Shown here: positions 17,470 through 27,798 of the stretch, in pieces
Layout of the letters: each line of letters starts with the position of its first letter
How positions within the stretch are numbered: position 1 is the first letter of the stretch
NCBI RefSeq assembly: GCF_011082085.1
Contig: NZ_CP041063.1
Span: forward strand, 3,458,001-3,522,000
Reading direction: 5' to 3'
From: Bacillus sp. Cs-700
Lineage (GTDB): Bacteria > Bacillota > Bacilli > Bacillales > Guptibacillaceae
Length of the DNA: 64,000 nt
Program-made: the position numbers and the translations under genes
Notes under the pieces: generated by a model
The model's database searches: none
What the model was told of the DNA's origin: nothing
What the model saw: the letters and a program-made list of their open reading frames with translations, nothing else

Positions 17470-18405
17470 ATGGCTAAAAAAACAATGGGATTACTCGTAA
17501 TGGCGTATGGAACGCCGTATAAAGAAGAGGACATTGAACGGTATTACACACATATACGACGTGGTCGTAAGCCGTCTGATGAACAATTAAAAGACCTCCA
17601 AGATCGTTACAAAGCCATTGGTGGTATATCGCCACTTGCGAAAATAACAGAAGACCAGGCGAAAGGCCTAGAAGCTCATCTTAATAAGGTTCAAGATGAA
17701 ATTGAGTTTAAGCTATATATTGGATTAAAGCATATTGAACCTTTCGTTGAAGATGCTGTTCAAGAGATGCACAATGATGGAATTGAAGAAGCGGTCAGCA
17801 TCGTCCTCGCTCCTCATTTCTCCACATTTAGCATCAAATCATACAATGGACGAGCTAAACAAGAAGCGGAGAAAATCGGAGGGCCAGTTATTCATTCGGT
17901 AGAAAGCTGGTATGATGAGCCGAAGTTTATCTCCTATTGGGCAAAAAGAATAAAATCTATCTTTGACGACATGTCTGACCAAGAGCGTGAAAAAGCAGTA
18001 CTAATTGTTTCTGCCCATAGCTTACCTGAAAAAATCATCGCAAATGGAGACCCTTACCCTGATCAATTGAAAGAAACAGCCGACCTCATCGTTGAAGAAT
18101 CTGGTGTGAAAAACGTGGCAATCGGTTGGCAAAGTGAAGGAAACACACCTGATCCATGGATCGGTCCTGACGTACAGGATTTAACGAGAGATCTTCACGA
18201 AAAGCAAGGTTTTACTTCGTTCGTTTATGCGCCAGTCGGTTTTGTCGCGGATCATCTAGAAGTCTTGTTCGATAATGACTACGAATGTAAAGTTGTGACC
18301 GATGAAATTGGCGCAAACTACTATCGACCGGAAATGCCGAACGCACAGGATGAATTTATTGAGATTCTTTCAACAGTCGTTTTGAAGGAACTGAATCATA
18401 AGTAA
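17470..18405 (+). CDS. hemH: Ferrochelatase (coproporphyrin ferrochelatase type)
   Basis: A 311-residue enzyme that inserts ferrous iron into the porphyrin; in Firmicutes the substrate is coproporphyrin III (also named CpfC). The metal-site residues His183 (in SAHSLPEKI) and Glu264 (in [11 protein letters not shown]) fall at the same numbers as in the B. subtilis enzyme. The start YGTPY and the GWQSEG block are also conserved. Unlike in B. subtilis, hemE and hemY are not adjacent. GAGAGGGG precedes the ATG, and a Fur/PerR-like box lies over the promoter. Confidence 0.95.
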   Translation: MAKKTMGLLVMAYGTPYKEEDIERYYTHIRRGRKPSDEQLKDLQDRYKAIGGISPLAKITEDQAKGLEAHLNKVQDEIEFKLYIGLKHIEPFVEDAVQEMHNDGIEEAVSIVLAPHFSTFSIKSYNGRAKQEAEKIGGPVIHSVESWYDEPKFISYWAKRIKSIFDDMSDQEREKAVLIVSAHSLPEKIIANGDPYPDQLKETADLIVEESGVKNVAIGWQSEGNTPDPWIGPDVQDLTRDLHEKQGFTSFVYAPVGFVADHLEVLFDNDYECKVVTDEIGANYYRPEMPNAQDEFIEILSTVVLKELNHK

Positions 18406-18411
18406 TAGACA

Positions 18412-18446
18412 TGCAGTCTGTCTTTTTTGCAGGCTGCTTTTTTATA
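18412..18446 (+). terminator. Hairpin terminator after hemH
   Basis: GCAGTCTG pairs with CAGGCTGC (one G-T pair) and is followed by six T. Confidence 0.65.
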
Positions 18447-18509
18447 ACTTGCAGATCGAAGTATGAAAGATCAATTGACAACCAAAGTAAAAAAAGATAA
18501 AGTAATGAG

Positions 18510-18777
18510 AAATTCATGTATCGGAATAATCAAAAGCTGTGAAGAGGATGCAGTAGCGCGTTATGATCAGTAGTGGCAGAGAACCAGTGGGTGGTGTGAA
18601 CTGGTACAGCATAACCGTGAATTACCCCTCAGAGCTTTCTTGACGAACGGAGTGAACCTACTAGTCAGGAACGGGAGAACCGTTATCCAAATCGAGCCGG
18701 AAGAATTTATTTCTTCAATCAGGGTGGTATCGCGTGTTAAGCCACGTCCCTATTTATTATAGGGGCGTGGCTTTTTA
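18510..18777 (+). promoter_or_regulatory. T-box riboswitch leader, tyrosine-specific
   Basis: A leader RNA that senses uncharged tRNA-Tyr and antiterminates tyrS. The conserved T-box sequence AGGGTGGTATCGCG is at 18721-18734. It is followed by a terminator hairpin (GCCACGTCCCTAT pairing with ATAGGGGCGTGGC, then TTTTT, 18741-18776). In Stem I an AGTA-type element (near 18570) and a GAAC...TAC-A specifier loop are visible, with specifier codon TAC (Tyr) at 18605-18607. The 5' boundary is approximate. Confidence 0.93.
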
Positions 18778-18813
18778 TACTATCAAATTTTACTTATTAG
18801 GAGGTCGACAGGA

Positions 18814-20061
18814 ATGAACAGGAGCATGGATCAGTTATCAGCAGCACAAAGAAAGGAAATGGAAAGGCAATATGCGGTCTATACCCATGGAACGAGTCAA
18901 GTCATTCCTGGAGAGGAGCTTAAGGAGAAAATCGCTACTTCACTTCTAAAAAATAAGCCGCTTAAAGTTAAATTGGGTCTTGATCCTTCAGCGCCTGATG
19001 TTCATATTGGACACACCGTTGTGTTAAATAAATTAAGACAGTTTCAAGAAAATGGTCACATTATCCAACTGATTATTGGAGATTTCACTGGAAAAATTGG
19101 TGACCCCACAGGAAAGTCTACGGCAAGAGTGCAGCTTACTAACGAAGAAGTGGAACGAAATGCAAAGACTTACCTTGAGCAGTTTGGAAAAGTTCTGGAT
19201 CAAAGCAAGGTAGAGCTTCACTATAATTCAAAGTGGCTTTCTGAATTGAAATTTGAAGATGTCATTGAACTCGCCGGAAAAATTACAGTTGCTCGTTTAC
19301 TTGAACGTGACGACTTTGAAAATCGGATGAAGGCGAATAAACCTGTTTCTCTTCATGAATTCTTTTACCCACTCATGCAGGGCTATGACTCTGTTCATTT
19401 AGAAAGTGATATTGAACTTGGGGGGAACGATCAATATTTCAACGTTCTCATGGGGCGTCACCTTCAGGAACAGTTTGGGAAAGAGAAGCAAGTGGTGTTA
19501 ATGATGCCGCTGCTTGAAGGGTTAGATGGAATTGAGAAAATGTCTAAATCAAAAGGGAACTACATCGGAATAACTGAGAAGCCATCCGAAATGTATGGCA
19601 AAGCGATGTCGATTCCGGATGAGCTGGTGATAAAATACACGGAACTCATTACCGATTTATCGCTTGATGAAAAGCTAGCGGTTCGACAGGAAATCGAACA
19701 AGGACGTATTCACCCAAGAACAGCTAAAATGAATCTCGCCAAAACTATTGTACGCATGTTTCATGGTGTAGCAGCTTCTCAAGATGCGGAAGCGCAATTT
19801 CAGCAAGTGTTTCAACAAAAGCAGCTTCCAACCGATATTGAAGAGGTCCTATGGGAAGGTGAGCGCTCGATCTCAGTGCCGAATCTAGTCGTTTCTCTCG
19901 ACATGTTACCGTCAACGAGTGAAGCGAGACGAATGGTGAAAAATGGTGGCATAAAACTGAATGAGACGAAAGTTACGAATGTTAACGAAGAAGTGACAGT
20001 AGAAGATGGACTCGTGGTTCAAGTAGGGAAACGAAAATTTAAGAAGATCAAATTAAACTAA
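18814..20061 (+). CDS. tyrS: Tyrosyl-tRNA synthetase
   Basis: Class I aminoacyl-tRNA synthetase of 415 residues that charges tRNA-Tyr. HIGH is at residues 64-67 and KMSKS at 242-246. The C-terminal S4-like RNA-binding domain is visible ([19 protein letters not shown]). The sequence [22 protein letters not shown] places it nearer the B. subtilis TyrZ type than the TyrS type. GGAGGTCGAC precedes the ATG, and expression is controlled by the tyrosine T-box just upstream. Confidence 0.95.
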   Translation: MNRSMDQLSAAQRKEMERQYAVYTHGTSQVIPGEELKEKIATSLLKNKPLKVKLGLDPSAPDVHIGHTVVLNKLRQFQENGHIIQLIIGDFTGKIGDPTGKSTARVQLTNEEVERNAKTYLEQFGKVLDQSKVELHYNSKWLSELKFEDVIELAGKITVARLLERDDFENRMKANKPVSLHEFFYPLMQGYDSVHLESDIELGGNDQYFNVLMGRHLQEQFGKEKQVVLMMPLLEGLDGIEKMSKSKGNYIGITEKPSEMYGKAMSIPDELVIKYTELITDLSLDEKLAVRQEIEQGRIHPRTAKMNLAKTIVRMFHGVAASQDAEAQFQQVFQQKQLPTDIEEVLWEGERSISVPNLVVSLDMLPSTSEARRMVKNGGIKLNETKVTNVNEEVTVEDGLVVQVGKRKFKKIKLN

Positions 20062-20063
20062 TA

Positions 20064-20099
20064 AAAGGCTCTCCCTTCAAAGTTAAAGGGAGAGCCTTT
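20064..20099. terminator. Hairpin terminator
   Basis: AAAGGCTCTCCCTT pairs with AAGGGAGAGCCTTT between convergent tyrS and the lipoprotein gene. Confidence 0.85.
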
Positions 20100-20102
20100 G
20101 CG

Positions 20103-20861
20103 TTATTCTGTAATTGTTAGGTTTTCTTCTGTATGTTCATGAAGTCCTTCGTCATTCTCGACATGAATGGTAACCGTGTAATCACCAGCTTCTTTAAACG
20201 AAGTTGTGGCTTCGTATTCGCCGTCTTTCATTTCTTCAGCGTCAACCCACTCAGCTTTTTCTTCATCCACTTTCGAAATTTCATAACGAACGTCAGCACC
20301 TGTTAAAGCGGCATCGTCTTTTTGCAGGTGTGCCATTAACATAACCTCTTCATTGACTTTCATTTCTTCAGGCTGCATGAGATGAATGGATACAGCGCTT
20401 TCATGTTCGTGCTCGTGTTCATGACTTTCAGAAGCAGCTTCTTCTTCAGAACCAACGATGATTTCATTTTTAGGCATTGTATGTAGATCTCGAGCTGTTA
20501 CATGGGATTGAACAAAATATTTTCCAGCTTCATCAAATTGCTTTTCAGCCGAATACTCGCCATCGCCATCGTGAGAAGCTTCGATCATTTCACTCTCTTC
20601 TTTAGCGCCCTCTTTCCATACTTCGAACATCACTTCATCTGCATCGTCTACCTTTTCTTCTCCTTGTGTAACCGTGGCAGAGAATGTAACCTTTTCACCT
20701 TTTTCTACTTTTTCAGGAGTATCTAGTGCAACATCAAGCGTCTCAACTTGCGTCTCTTCAGCTGCTGAATTATTATCAGATTCATTTGCATTATCCTGTC
20801 CGCATGCCGCGAGAACAATTGCCATACTAAGAATTGAAACTAACGATCCTAATTTTTTCAT
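20103..20861 (-). CDS. Lipoprotein with two YtkA/FixH-like domains and His-rich linker
   Basis: A 252-residue predicted lipoprotein: the signal peptide ends in the lipobox VLAAC (Cys about residue 20). Two beta-sandwich YtkA-like domains follow (about 42-137 and 155-250), each ending in a G.Y....F.EAG.Y.V pattern. They are joined by a Glu-rich linker containing alternating His-Glu (HEHEHEHE), a plausible metal-binding tract. YtkA-like domains occur in envelope proteins linked to copper or cytochrome assembly, but the function here is unknown. Monocistronic. Confidence 0.8.
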   Translation of the reverse strand: MKKLGSLVSILSMAIVLAACGQDNANESDNNSAAEETQVETLDVALDTPEKVEKGEKVTFSATVTQGEEKVDDADEVMFEVWKEGAKEESEMIEASHDGDGEYSAEKQFDEAGKYFVQSHVTARDLHTMPKNEIIVGSEEEAASESHEHEHEHESAVSIHLMQPEEMKVNEEVMLMAHLQKDDAALTGADVRYEISKVDEEKAEWVDAEEMKDGEYEATTSFKEAGDYTVTIHVENDEGLHEHTEENLTITE

Positions 20862-21090
20862 TTCATTCTTCCTTTCGTTATCAACTAAACGATTTTCTAA
20901 GTTTACATTATGACCAAAAATCGAATCTTGTAAACTTGATCAACACTTTAATAGTAAGAAAGTTAGGTGGTGATCTCAAGTGGATATTAGATAGACATGT
21001 GACTAGCTCATGACAAAATGGTTTAACTCCTAGCTTGTCCTAGGGAATTAAGAGGGGGGGTGAGAAAAAAGGTTAACCCCTAACATGTAG

Positions 21091-21120
21091 AAAACGGTCC
21101 GCTTAGAGAGGGACCGTTTT
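21091..21120 (-). terminator. Hairpin terminator for the minus-strand GNAT gene
   Basis: AAAACGGTCC pairs with GGACCGTTTT around a 10-base loop just past the stop. Confidence 0.8.
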
Positions 21121-21122
21121 CT

Positions 21123-21929
21123 TTAAATCAAAGGTGTGCCGGTTTGAAAATGAATCATCATCCATTTTTCGATATCCTGAAATCCAATCCGTTTATAAAT
21201 CGCACCTGCATCAGGATTATCATAGAAAAGACAAAGCACTTTCCCTTCTTTTAGAACGTCGAAACATAACTTACTCGTACATGTTGTAGCATAACCGTTT
21301 CGTTTATAGTCTGGTAAAGTACACACGCCTACAACCATGGCGGATTGAGAGTTTTCTGCTGCTGTAGAGGCGGCTGATACAGGCTGGCCGTCCCTTTCAA
21401 TATAGTAGGTTCTCGATACGCCTTTCTCTTGATTACGTTGTTTTTCCTCTACGGTTTCGGTGGCATCAAACTCATCAATCTTATTATGTAGGGAATGAAT
21501 TTTATTCAGATCATTTAAGTCTGCTTTTTTCACTTCTCCTATGTTCTTTAAGGAAAGCTGCTCCACGCTTTCACACTTTGCATAGAACAGTTCCCGACTT
21601 GAACGAGGGGAGTGTGAGATATGTGGCTGAATTTGATTGGTTACTCGCTTTAGACCGGACATCATCAGGAAGGCTGTATCACTTGAAATCACCTTTGCAA
21701 AACCTGCTGCATCAAATTCTGCAGGAGCAAAGGGGATATAGTTTCTTTCATATTTTAATAGAACAGCTCGTAATGTTCCGTCCTCAGAGAAATCTCCCCA
21801 CAGCTTTTGGAATGGTTGATCATATCCATAGGCTTCAATATCTCCTAATATGAACAAATTTTCAGCTGCATGCGGGGTTAGCAGGGAAAGGCATTGGTGA
21901 TGGTCTTTTTCTGTTAATCGTCTAATCAA
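21123..21929 (-). CDS. GNAT family N-acetyltransferase (two-domain)
   Basis: A 268-residue protein. The C-terminal GNAT domain carries the acetyl-CoA motif VVGVCTLPDYKRNGYATTCTSKLC and the following YDNPDAGAIYKRIGF block. The N-terminal half (about 1-130) is a degenerate acyltransferase-like domain, as in several bacillary enzymes of this layout. The substrate is unknown. The start is TTG with GGAGGAG 8 bases upstream. Confidence 0.8.
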   Translation of the reverse strand: MIRRLTEKDHHQCLSLLTPHAAENLFILGDIEAYGYDQPFQKLWGDFSEDGTLRAVLLKYERNYIPFAPAEFDAAGFAKVISSDTAFLMMSGLKRVTNQIQPHISHSPRSSRELFYAKCESVEQLSLKNIGEVKKADLNDLNKIHSLHNKIDEFDATETVEEKQRNQEKGVSRTYYIERDGQPVSAASTAAENSQSAMVVGVCTLPDYKRNGYATTCTSKLCFDVLKEGKVLCLFYDNPDAGAIYKRIGFQDIEKWMMIHFQTGTPLI

Positions 21930-22096
21930 TGGACATACTCCTCCTCTTGGATGCTAACTTTCAATTTTACATAAGGAATTCAAAAAGTAAATAGATTCGG
22001 AAAATTTATCCTAATTTTACAATTTGAAAATAAGCCATTAATAGTTTAACTCTACTATAAGAGTGGGGGCCACTATGAATGAATTAGGGGGATGAA

Positions 22097-25000
22097 ATGA
22101 AAAGGAATAAAGGTTTTAAATTAGTCAGTGTAGGAATGATTGGATGCATGTTACTTTCGATGATGTTTTCAACGATTATTGAAACTCCAGCACAAGCAGA
22201 GGAAGGTGGGTTCTATCCGCTTCTTATTACAGAAATATCACCGAATATTAAAGGCGCGGAAGATTATGAGTATGTAGAGCTTTACAATAATACGAATCAG
22301 CCACTTTATTTAAATGATTATGAACTCCTTTATCGATATACAGATGGAAGCGATGAAGATAAAAAACTGACTGTCGAACCAGCCGTCATCGCTCCAGGCG
22401 AAACAAAGGTGTTATGGTATAACAAAAGCGGCAAAACGGTTGTTGATTTTGAAAATCACTATGGAGTGAGCGACCTTCACGATCATGTGATTAGTCTTGG
22501 TGGAGAAGAATTTAGTGGTTTTTCAAACGGAGGTAATCGAGGGATTGTTCTTTTAGATCGACAAGGAAATGAGATGCTTCGTGCAGCTTATGCTGGTGAT
22601 GAGGCTGCAGAGGATTTGAGCGTCCATTATCAATATCCTACTGGTGATAAAGAGATGGTAGTTTATCAAGCAAAACAAGCGCCAACACCAGGAAGTGTTG
22701 AGGAGTCCCAGGTTCCACTTAGTCCTCAACCATTATCGAATGTGGCTATTACTCATGATGGACTGACAACGCAAAGTGCAAATGAAGATATGACGATTAC
22801 TGCTGGAATAACAGCGGAAACCGAAGTGCAACAAGTTTCGATTGTTTATCAGGCACCTCAATTAGAAGAACCTGTTGAACTTCAAATGAAGAAAGTAGAA
22901 GATCCTTCAGAACCTTATGGAGGGGTATACGAAGGCGTCATCTCCAAAGAAAATTTTGCTTTTTCAAAGGAAATGACTTACTACATAAAAGTAGAAACAG
23001 CTCAATATACAAAGAACCATCCTGTTCATGCTGGTGAGCCATTCACGGTGAAAATTGAAGAAGCGTTAAAAAATGAGCCGCCGGTAATCACTCATGAAAT
23101 TCCTCAACCAATTGAAAATCAAGATGTGACAATTTCCGCGGAAATAAAAGACGATACTGGAGTGCAATCTGCAGTATTATTCTATCGTCAGGATGAAGAG
23201 ATGGAACCAGTCTCCATTCCTATGGAGCTCGAAGAGGGAGATTTGTATACAGCCGTCATTCCATCTAAAAAGCTTTGGTCAAATAAAATTTTCTATACGA
23301 TTGAAGCGAATGATGGCAAGCACTCTGTGACTTCTGAAGAGTATCAAATTAACGTTGACCGCCAGGAAATTAATTCAGCGAAATTGCCAGATCTACTCGT
23401 TACAGAAGTTGTTCCTGATTCAACGAATGTTAACGGAGCGGATGGGTATGAATTTATCGAAGTTTACAATACAACAGATCAAGCAATTAACTTCCAGGAT
23501 TATAAAATCCAGTATCGGTACCCGATGGATGGCCCGGAAGCAGATTTGGTTTGGTCACCGCAAAAAGAAGATGTCACCATTCCTTCAGGTCAATCAATGG
23601 TTTTCTGGATTATCAATTCAGCAAATCAAAACGAAACGGTGGCTGATTTTAACAAGAATTACGGATCAGCGCTAGTTGAAAATGAATCCATTGTAAAAGT
23701 AGAATCGAATGGGATGTCGAATAGCAGTGCCCGAGGAATTCTTGTTGCAACCAATACGGGAAAAGAGATTTCGATTGGTAATTATAACGATCAGGTCGGC
23801 ATAGATGATACCGCTGCAAATAAAGGGATTCTTTATACGTATCCAACAGACGGTACACAAATTTTAAGAAAAATCAGCAGTGCTACTGAGCCAGCTTCTC
23901 CAGGTAATGTGTTACCAGGTCAAATACCCGCTGATTTAATCAAAGTAGAAGAAGATAACGAACCGCCTTCTATTGAAGCGCTACATGATTTTGAGAAAGT
24001 GAAACAAACGGAAAATATCGAACTAATCTTTGATGCTAAGGATAATCATCTTGTGAAGACAGTAGCACTATTCTATAAGCATGAGAATGAAGAGGACTTC
24101 CGTAAAGTGTATTTAAAAGAAGACTTTGACGATACGTTATATCATCACACCATCTATTCACCAGATTTAATTGGTAGAAAGGGAATTGAGTATTATACGG
24201 AAGTATCTGATGGAACGAACCGTATCAAAAGTGAGGTAAAAAAGATTGTGGTTGAACAGCCAGTTAAGGAAGCCGTTCGATTAAATGTTGAAGATGGTGA
24301 TATTCTCTCTGGAAAGGAAATCATAAAGGGCGCGGCAGATGGAGCAACACCAGATGATCTCTTTCTTAAAATCGATGCGAAAGAGCTAACGAATACGTAC
24401 AAAGCTCTAGAAAATGAAGCATACTTTGCATTTGATGTGAAGAAAACGAATCTTTTTTTCCAAAATGGCGTGACGATGGGAGAAGAAGCCCTTCTTATTT
24501 TTGATGATACAATCAATCGCTACATGACGCTATCGGTTCCGATCGAATCTAGTCAGCTTGAAATAGGGAACCAAAATACGATTAGCATCCGTTCTGGTAC
24601 GAAGGTATCGCCATTTGATACCAATTCAGAAGAAAACCGTGATGATTTCTATGTGAAGAATGTGCGACTGGTCATGAGTGATGGCACAATGATTCAAGAT
24701 GAAGCTTATATGAATCCAGAACAGGAACTTACAATTGGAGATGGTGGTGGAGCTAGTCCTGTTGTTAATTTTAACTTTCCGCTTTCTGAAGACCTCTTTT
24801 CTTCTCTTGCTTACCAGTGGGATACAAGGAAGTCTAGTGACGGTTTGCATACCATTCAGGTTCTCGATCCAAAGAAAGGGAGCGTAGAAAAAACAGTTCT
24901 TGTCGATAATACAGCTCCAACGATCCTTCCGACGATTGAAACAAAAGAATATAAAGGGAAGTTTACGATTGATGCAAAGCTTGTTGATAAAACCTCAGGG

Positions 25001-26995
25001 ATGGAAGAGCTAACCGTAACGCTTGATGGAGAAACAATCGAATTGCCTTATGAGACATCTTCTGTTGAACTAGAGGCTGGTGAGCACGTTGCGGTATTTA
25101 CAGGATATGATGTAGCTGGAAACAAAGCAGAAGAAAAGGTTCCATTTACAGTAGTAGAAGAACAGCCTGAAAAACCTAAAGTTATTTCACCAGATAATGG
25201 AGAAGGAAATGTAACAGGAAACCCAAAGCTAAAAGTACTTGTGGAAGATCCAACGAATGATAAGTTAGACGTTGATTTTTATAAAGGCTATCAATATTCT
25301 GCTGGAGATAAAACTATTAGCGTCCATGCGAACACAGTGGATACAGAACCACCAGGCGTTTTTAAGCCTGAAGGAGAGAAAGCATTCACTGAAAAAGAGA
25401 TTCAACTAATTTCAGAAGTAGATCAACAATATATGACCACTGATTCAACAACTCAATTCCCATATCACCGTTTTGATATTAAGGTAGAAGAGGCAGTTCA
25501 GGATGGAGATCGAATTGCTCTTAATTGGAAAGGAAAATCATTAGAAGGACGAAAAGTATCGATGTATGCCTGGAACCATAATCAGGAAAACTGGGATCCC
25601 ATTGTGCAGCAGATCGCACCAGAAGGAGATTTCACTCTTGAAGGGTCTGTCACGGCCAAAGATTATGTAAAAGACCAAAAAGTGACGGTCCTTGTTCAGG
25701 ATGAAATTCCAGAGAATCGTGATCAATATGATTATACGTTTGTTTGGATGAGCGATACGCAATATTATTCTGAGAGCTATCCGTATATTTATCAAAAGCA
25801 AACCGAGTGGATTAAAGATCAGCAAGAAGAAATGAAAATTAAATACGTATTCCATACCGGAGATTTAGTGGATGAAGCGGATAAAGTCTATCAGTGGAAC
25901 AATGCAGATGCAAGTATGAAAGTGCTTGATGATGCCGGCATTCGTTATGGTGTTCTAGCAGGTAACCATGACGTTGATAATAAAACCGGTGACTATACAG
26001 CCTTTTCGAAGTATTTTGGAGAGTCGCGCTTTAACGGTCGAGATTATTACGGTGAGTCTTATCAAGATAACAGGGGACACTATGACCTTATCTCTGAGAG
26101 TGGCAATGATTATCTGATGCTTTATATGGGCTGGGGAATTGAGCAAGAGGAAATCGACTGGATGAATGCTGTTTTAGCTCAGTATCCTGATCGAATGGCG
26201 ATTCTATCTTTCCATGAATATTTGCTTGTTTCAGGCAATCGAAGCCCACTTGCAGACGAAATCTATGAAAAGGTTGTTGTGCCAAATAAGAATGTTGTTG
26301 CAACTTTATCAGGCCATTACCATGACAGTGAGTTATTAGTAGATGAAATTGACGACGATGGTGATGGGACAACAGATCGAAACGTGTATCAAATTCTTGC
26401 AGACTACCAGGGAGGACCAGAAGGCGGGCAGGGTTATTTACGTTTGTTACATGTGGATGTTGCGAATAACCGAATCTATATGAACACGTATTCTCCTTAC
26501 TTAGATGATTATAACTTCTATGATAATGAGCAATACCCAGGCAAAGATGAATTTACGATTGATCTTAATCTAGAGCCACAAGTGAAACGTGTAGCAACTG
26601 ATTATTTTGAAGTAAATGTTTATACGGAAGAAAAAATTGGTTCAGATCGCGGTGTAAGGAGTGGAGCCATTGCTGAAGCGAAATGGAAGAAGCTTGCTAA
26701 AGATGAAAAGTATTACTGGTATGCCACTGCTTCTGATCAGTTTGGGGGAAAAACAACGTCTGACATCTGGCACTTTACAATGAAGGGGTCAAAAAATGAG
26801 AGAGTCGAAAAAGAGAAAGATAAAGAACCTACTCAAAAAGAGGATAAAGAAGTAAAAGAAGATAAGAAAGGCGAGAAAGGGATTAAGAAAGTTCAAGCGA
26901 AAGATGAACAAAAACCTAAACCGAATGATGAGCTTGTAGATGAAGAGAATTCAAACAGTGAGCAAGTAAACGAAGAAGATCGTGAGAATAAATAA
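22097..26995 (+). CDS. Giant secreted protein: two lamin-tail domains plus metallophosphoesterase
   Basis: A 1632-residue exported protein (signal peptide 1-34, likely cleaved after PAQA). In order: a lamin-tail domain (about 40-170, LLITEISPNI...YEYVELYNNT), Ig-like segments, a second lamin-tail domain (about 430-570, LLVTEVVPDS...YEFIEVYNTT), more beta-sandwich segments, and a calcineurin-like metallophosphoesterase (about 1212-1480) with MSDTQYY, HTGDLVDEAD, GNHD near 1288 and GHYH near 1404. An FN3-like segment and a Lys/Glu-rich tail follow. It resembles B. subtilis YvnB in architecture. No sorting motif, SLH domain or C-terminal helix is seen, so it may be free or wall-bound by charge. 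Substrate unknown. Confidence 0.85.
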   Translation: MKRNKGFKLVSVGMIGCMLLSMMFSTIIETPAQAEEGGFYPLLITEISPNIKGAEDYEYVELYNNTNQPLYLNDYELLYRYTDGSDEDKKLTVEPAVIAPGETKVLWYNKSGKTVVDFENHYGVSDLHDHVISLGGEEFSGFSNGGNRGIVLLDRQGNEMLRAAYAGDEAAEDLSVHYQYPTGDKEMVVYQAKQAPTPGSVEESQVPLSPQPLSNVAITHDGLTTQSANEDMTITAGITAETEVQQVSIVYQAPQLEEPVELQMKKVEDPSEPYGGVYEGVISKENFAFSKEMTYYIKVETAQYTKNHPVHAGEPFTVKIEEALKNEPPVITHEIPQPIENQDVTISAEIKDDTGVQSAVLFYRQDEEMEPVSIPMELEEGDLYTAVIPSKKLWSNKIFYTIEANDGKHSVTSEEYQINVDRQEINSAKLPDLLVTEVVPDSTNVNGADGYEFIEVYNTTDQAINFQDYKIQYRYPMDGPEADLVWSPQKEDVTIPSGQSMVFWIINSANQNETVADFNKNYGSALVENESIVKVESNGMSNSSARGILVATNTGKEISIGNYNDQVGIDDTAANKGILYTYPTDGTQILRKISSATEPASPGNVLPGQIPADLIKVEEDNEPPSIEALHDFEKVKQTENIELIFDAKDNHLVKTVALFYKHENEEDFRKVYLKEDFDDTLYHHTIYSPDLIGRKGIEYYTEVSDGTNRIKSEVKKIVVEQPVKEAVRLNVEDGDILSGKEIIKGAADGATPDDLFLKIDAKELTNTYKALENEAYFAFDVKKTNLFFQNGVTMGEEALLIFDDTINRYMTLSVPIESSQLEIGNQNTISIRSGTKVSPFDTNSEENRDDFYVKNVRLVMSDGTMIQDEAYMNPEQELTIGDGGGASPVVNFNFPLSEDLFSSLAYQWDTRKSSDGLHTIQVLDPKKGSVEKTVLVDNTAPTILPTIETKEYKGKFTIDAKLVDKTSGMEELTVTLDGETIELPYETSSVELEAGEHVAVFTGYDVAGNKAEEKVPFTVVEEQPEKPKVISPDNGEGNVTGNPKLKVLVEDPTNDKLDVDFYKGYQYSAGDKTISVHANTVDTEPPGVFKPEGEKAFTEKEIQLISEVDQQYMTTDSTTQFPYHRFDIKVEEAVQDGDRIALNWKGKSLEGRKVSMYAWNHNQENWDPIVQQIAPEGDFTLEGSVTAKDYVKDQKVTVLVQDEIPENRDQYDYTFVWMSDTQYYSESYPYIYQKQTEWIKDQQEEMKIKYVFHTGDLVDEADKVYQWNNADASMKVLDDAGIRYGVLAGNHDVDNKTGDYTAFSKYFGESRFNGRDYYGESYQDNRGHYDLISESGNDYLMLYMGWGIEQEEIDWMNAVLAQYPDRMAILSFHEYLLVSGNRSPLADEIYEKVVVPNKNVVATLSGHYHDSELLVDEIDDDGDGTTDRNVYQILADYQGGPEGGQGYLRLLHVDVANNRIYMNTYSPYLDDYNFYDNEQYPGKDEFTIDLNLEPQVKRVATDYFEVNVYTEEKIGSDRGVRSGAIAEAKWKKLAKDEKYYWYATASDQFGGKTTSDIWHFTMKGSKNERVEKEKDKEPTQKEDKEVKEDKKGEKGIKKVQAKDEQKPKPNDELVDEENSNSEQVNEEDRENK

Positions 26996-27002
26996 TTTTA
27001 TG

Positions 27003-27035
27003 GAGATCGTGAGTCTGACTCACGATCTCTTTGTT
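27003..27035 (+). terminator. Hairpin terminator
   Basis: GAGATCGTGAGT pairs with ACTCACGATCTC around a 3-base loop, followed by TTTGTTTT. Confidence 0.85.
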
Positions 27036-27109
27036 TTGGAAGGAAATACACGCTCTCTAACAGAAATGAAGAGAGAAGTGTGAACAAACAATGAAAGGAA
27101 TTAGAAAGG

Positions 27110-27796
27110 ATGATAAAAGGAATTCTCTTTGACCTGGATGAAACACTTTTAAATCGAAAAAAATCGGTAGAATCTTTTATTCACAATCAATATAATCGCT
27201 ACGAACCTTATTTGGAAGGAGTAGAAGAAGATACTTATTGCTCTCGTTTCATTGAACTTGATAACAACGGATACACGTGGAAAGATCGCGTATATGAAAG
27301 GTTAGTAGAGGAATATCAATTACCGTTATCTTCTGTAGAGCTTTTAGATGATTACCTTCTTTATTTTAAACAGCATTGTCACCCTTTTTCAGGCATGCTA
27401 GAAATGCTTGAGGTGTTGAAAAAACGGAACTACAAACTGGGCATCATTACAAATGGAAGAACGTCATTTCAATTAAGCAATATTCGTGCTCTTGGAATTG
27501 AAGCGTATTTTGATACCATTGTTATTTCAGAGAAGGAAGGAGTAAAAAAACCTGAGAAAACAATATTTCGAAGAGCACTTAAACGCATCGGTTTAGAAGC
27601 TCATGAAGCAGTTTTTGTAGGAGATCATCTCATTAACGACATAAAAGGTGCGAAAGACGTAGGAATGAAAGCGATATGGAAAAAACGAGATAAGGAAACC
27701 GTAGAGACGAAGGTAGACTACATCTATTCCCTGATTGACCTTTTATCCATTGTAGAGGAATGGAATGCTAATAGAAACAATACTAATCAACATTGA
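27110..27796 (+). CDS. HAD superfamily hydrolase
   Basis: A 228-residue haloacid-dehalogenase-type phosphatase. Motif I is DLDETLLN (nucleophile Asp near residue 8), motif II the Thr in IITNGRTS, motif III the Lys in VKKPEKTIF, and motif IV GDHLINDIKGA. A helical cap of about 70 residues lies between motifs I and II (type C1). Likely a phosphatase acting on small phosphorylated metabolites; the substrate is unknown. AAAGGAAT precedes the ATG. It is convergent with the isochorismatase gene, 2 bases away, with no terminator between them. Confidence 0.88.
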   Translation: MIKGILFDLDETLLNRKKSVESFIHNQYNRYEPYLEGVEEDTYCSRFIELDNNGYTWKDRVYERLVEEYQLPLSSVELLDDYLLYFKQHCHPFSGMLEMLEVLKKRNYKLGIITNGRTSFQLSNIRALGIEAYFDTIVISEKEGVKKPEKTIFRRALKRIGLEAHEAVFVGDHLINDIKGAKDVGMKAIWKKRDKETVETKVDYIYSLIDLLSIVEEWNANRNNTNQH

Positions 27797-27798
27797 AC

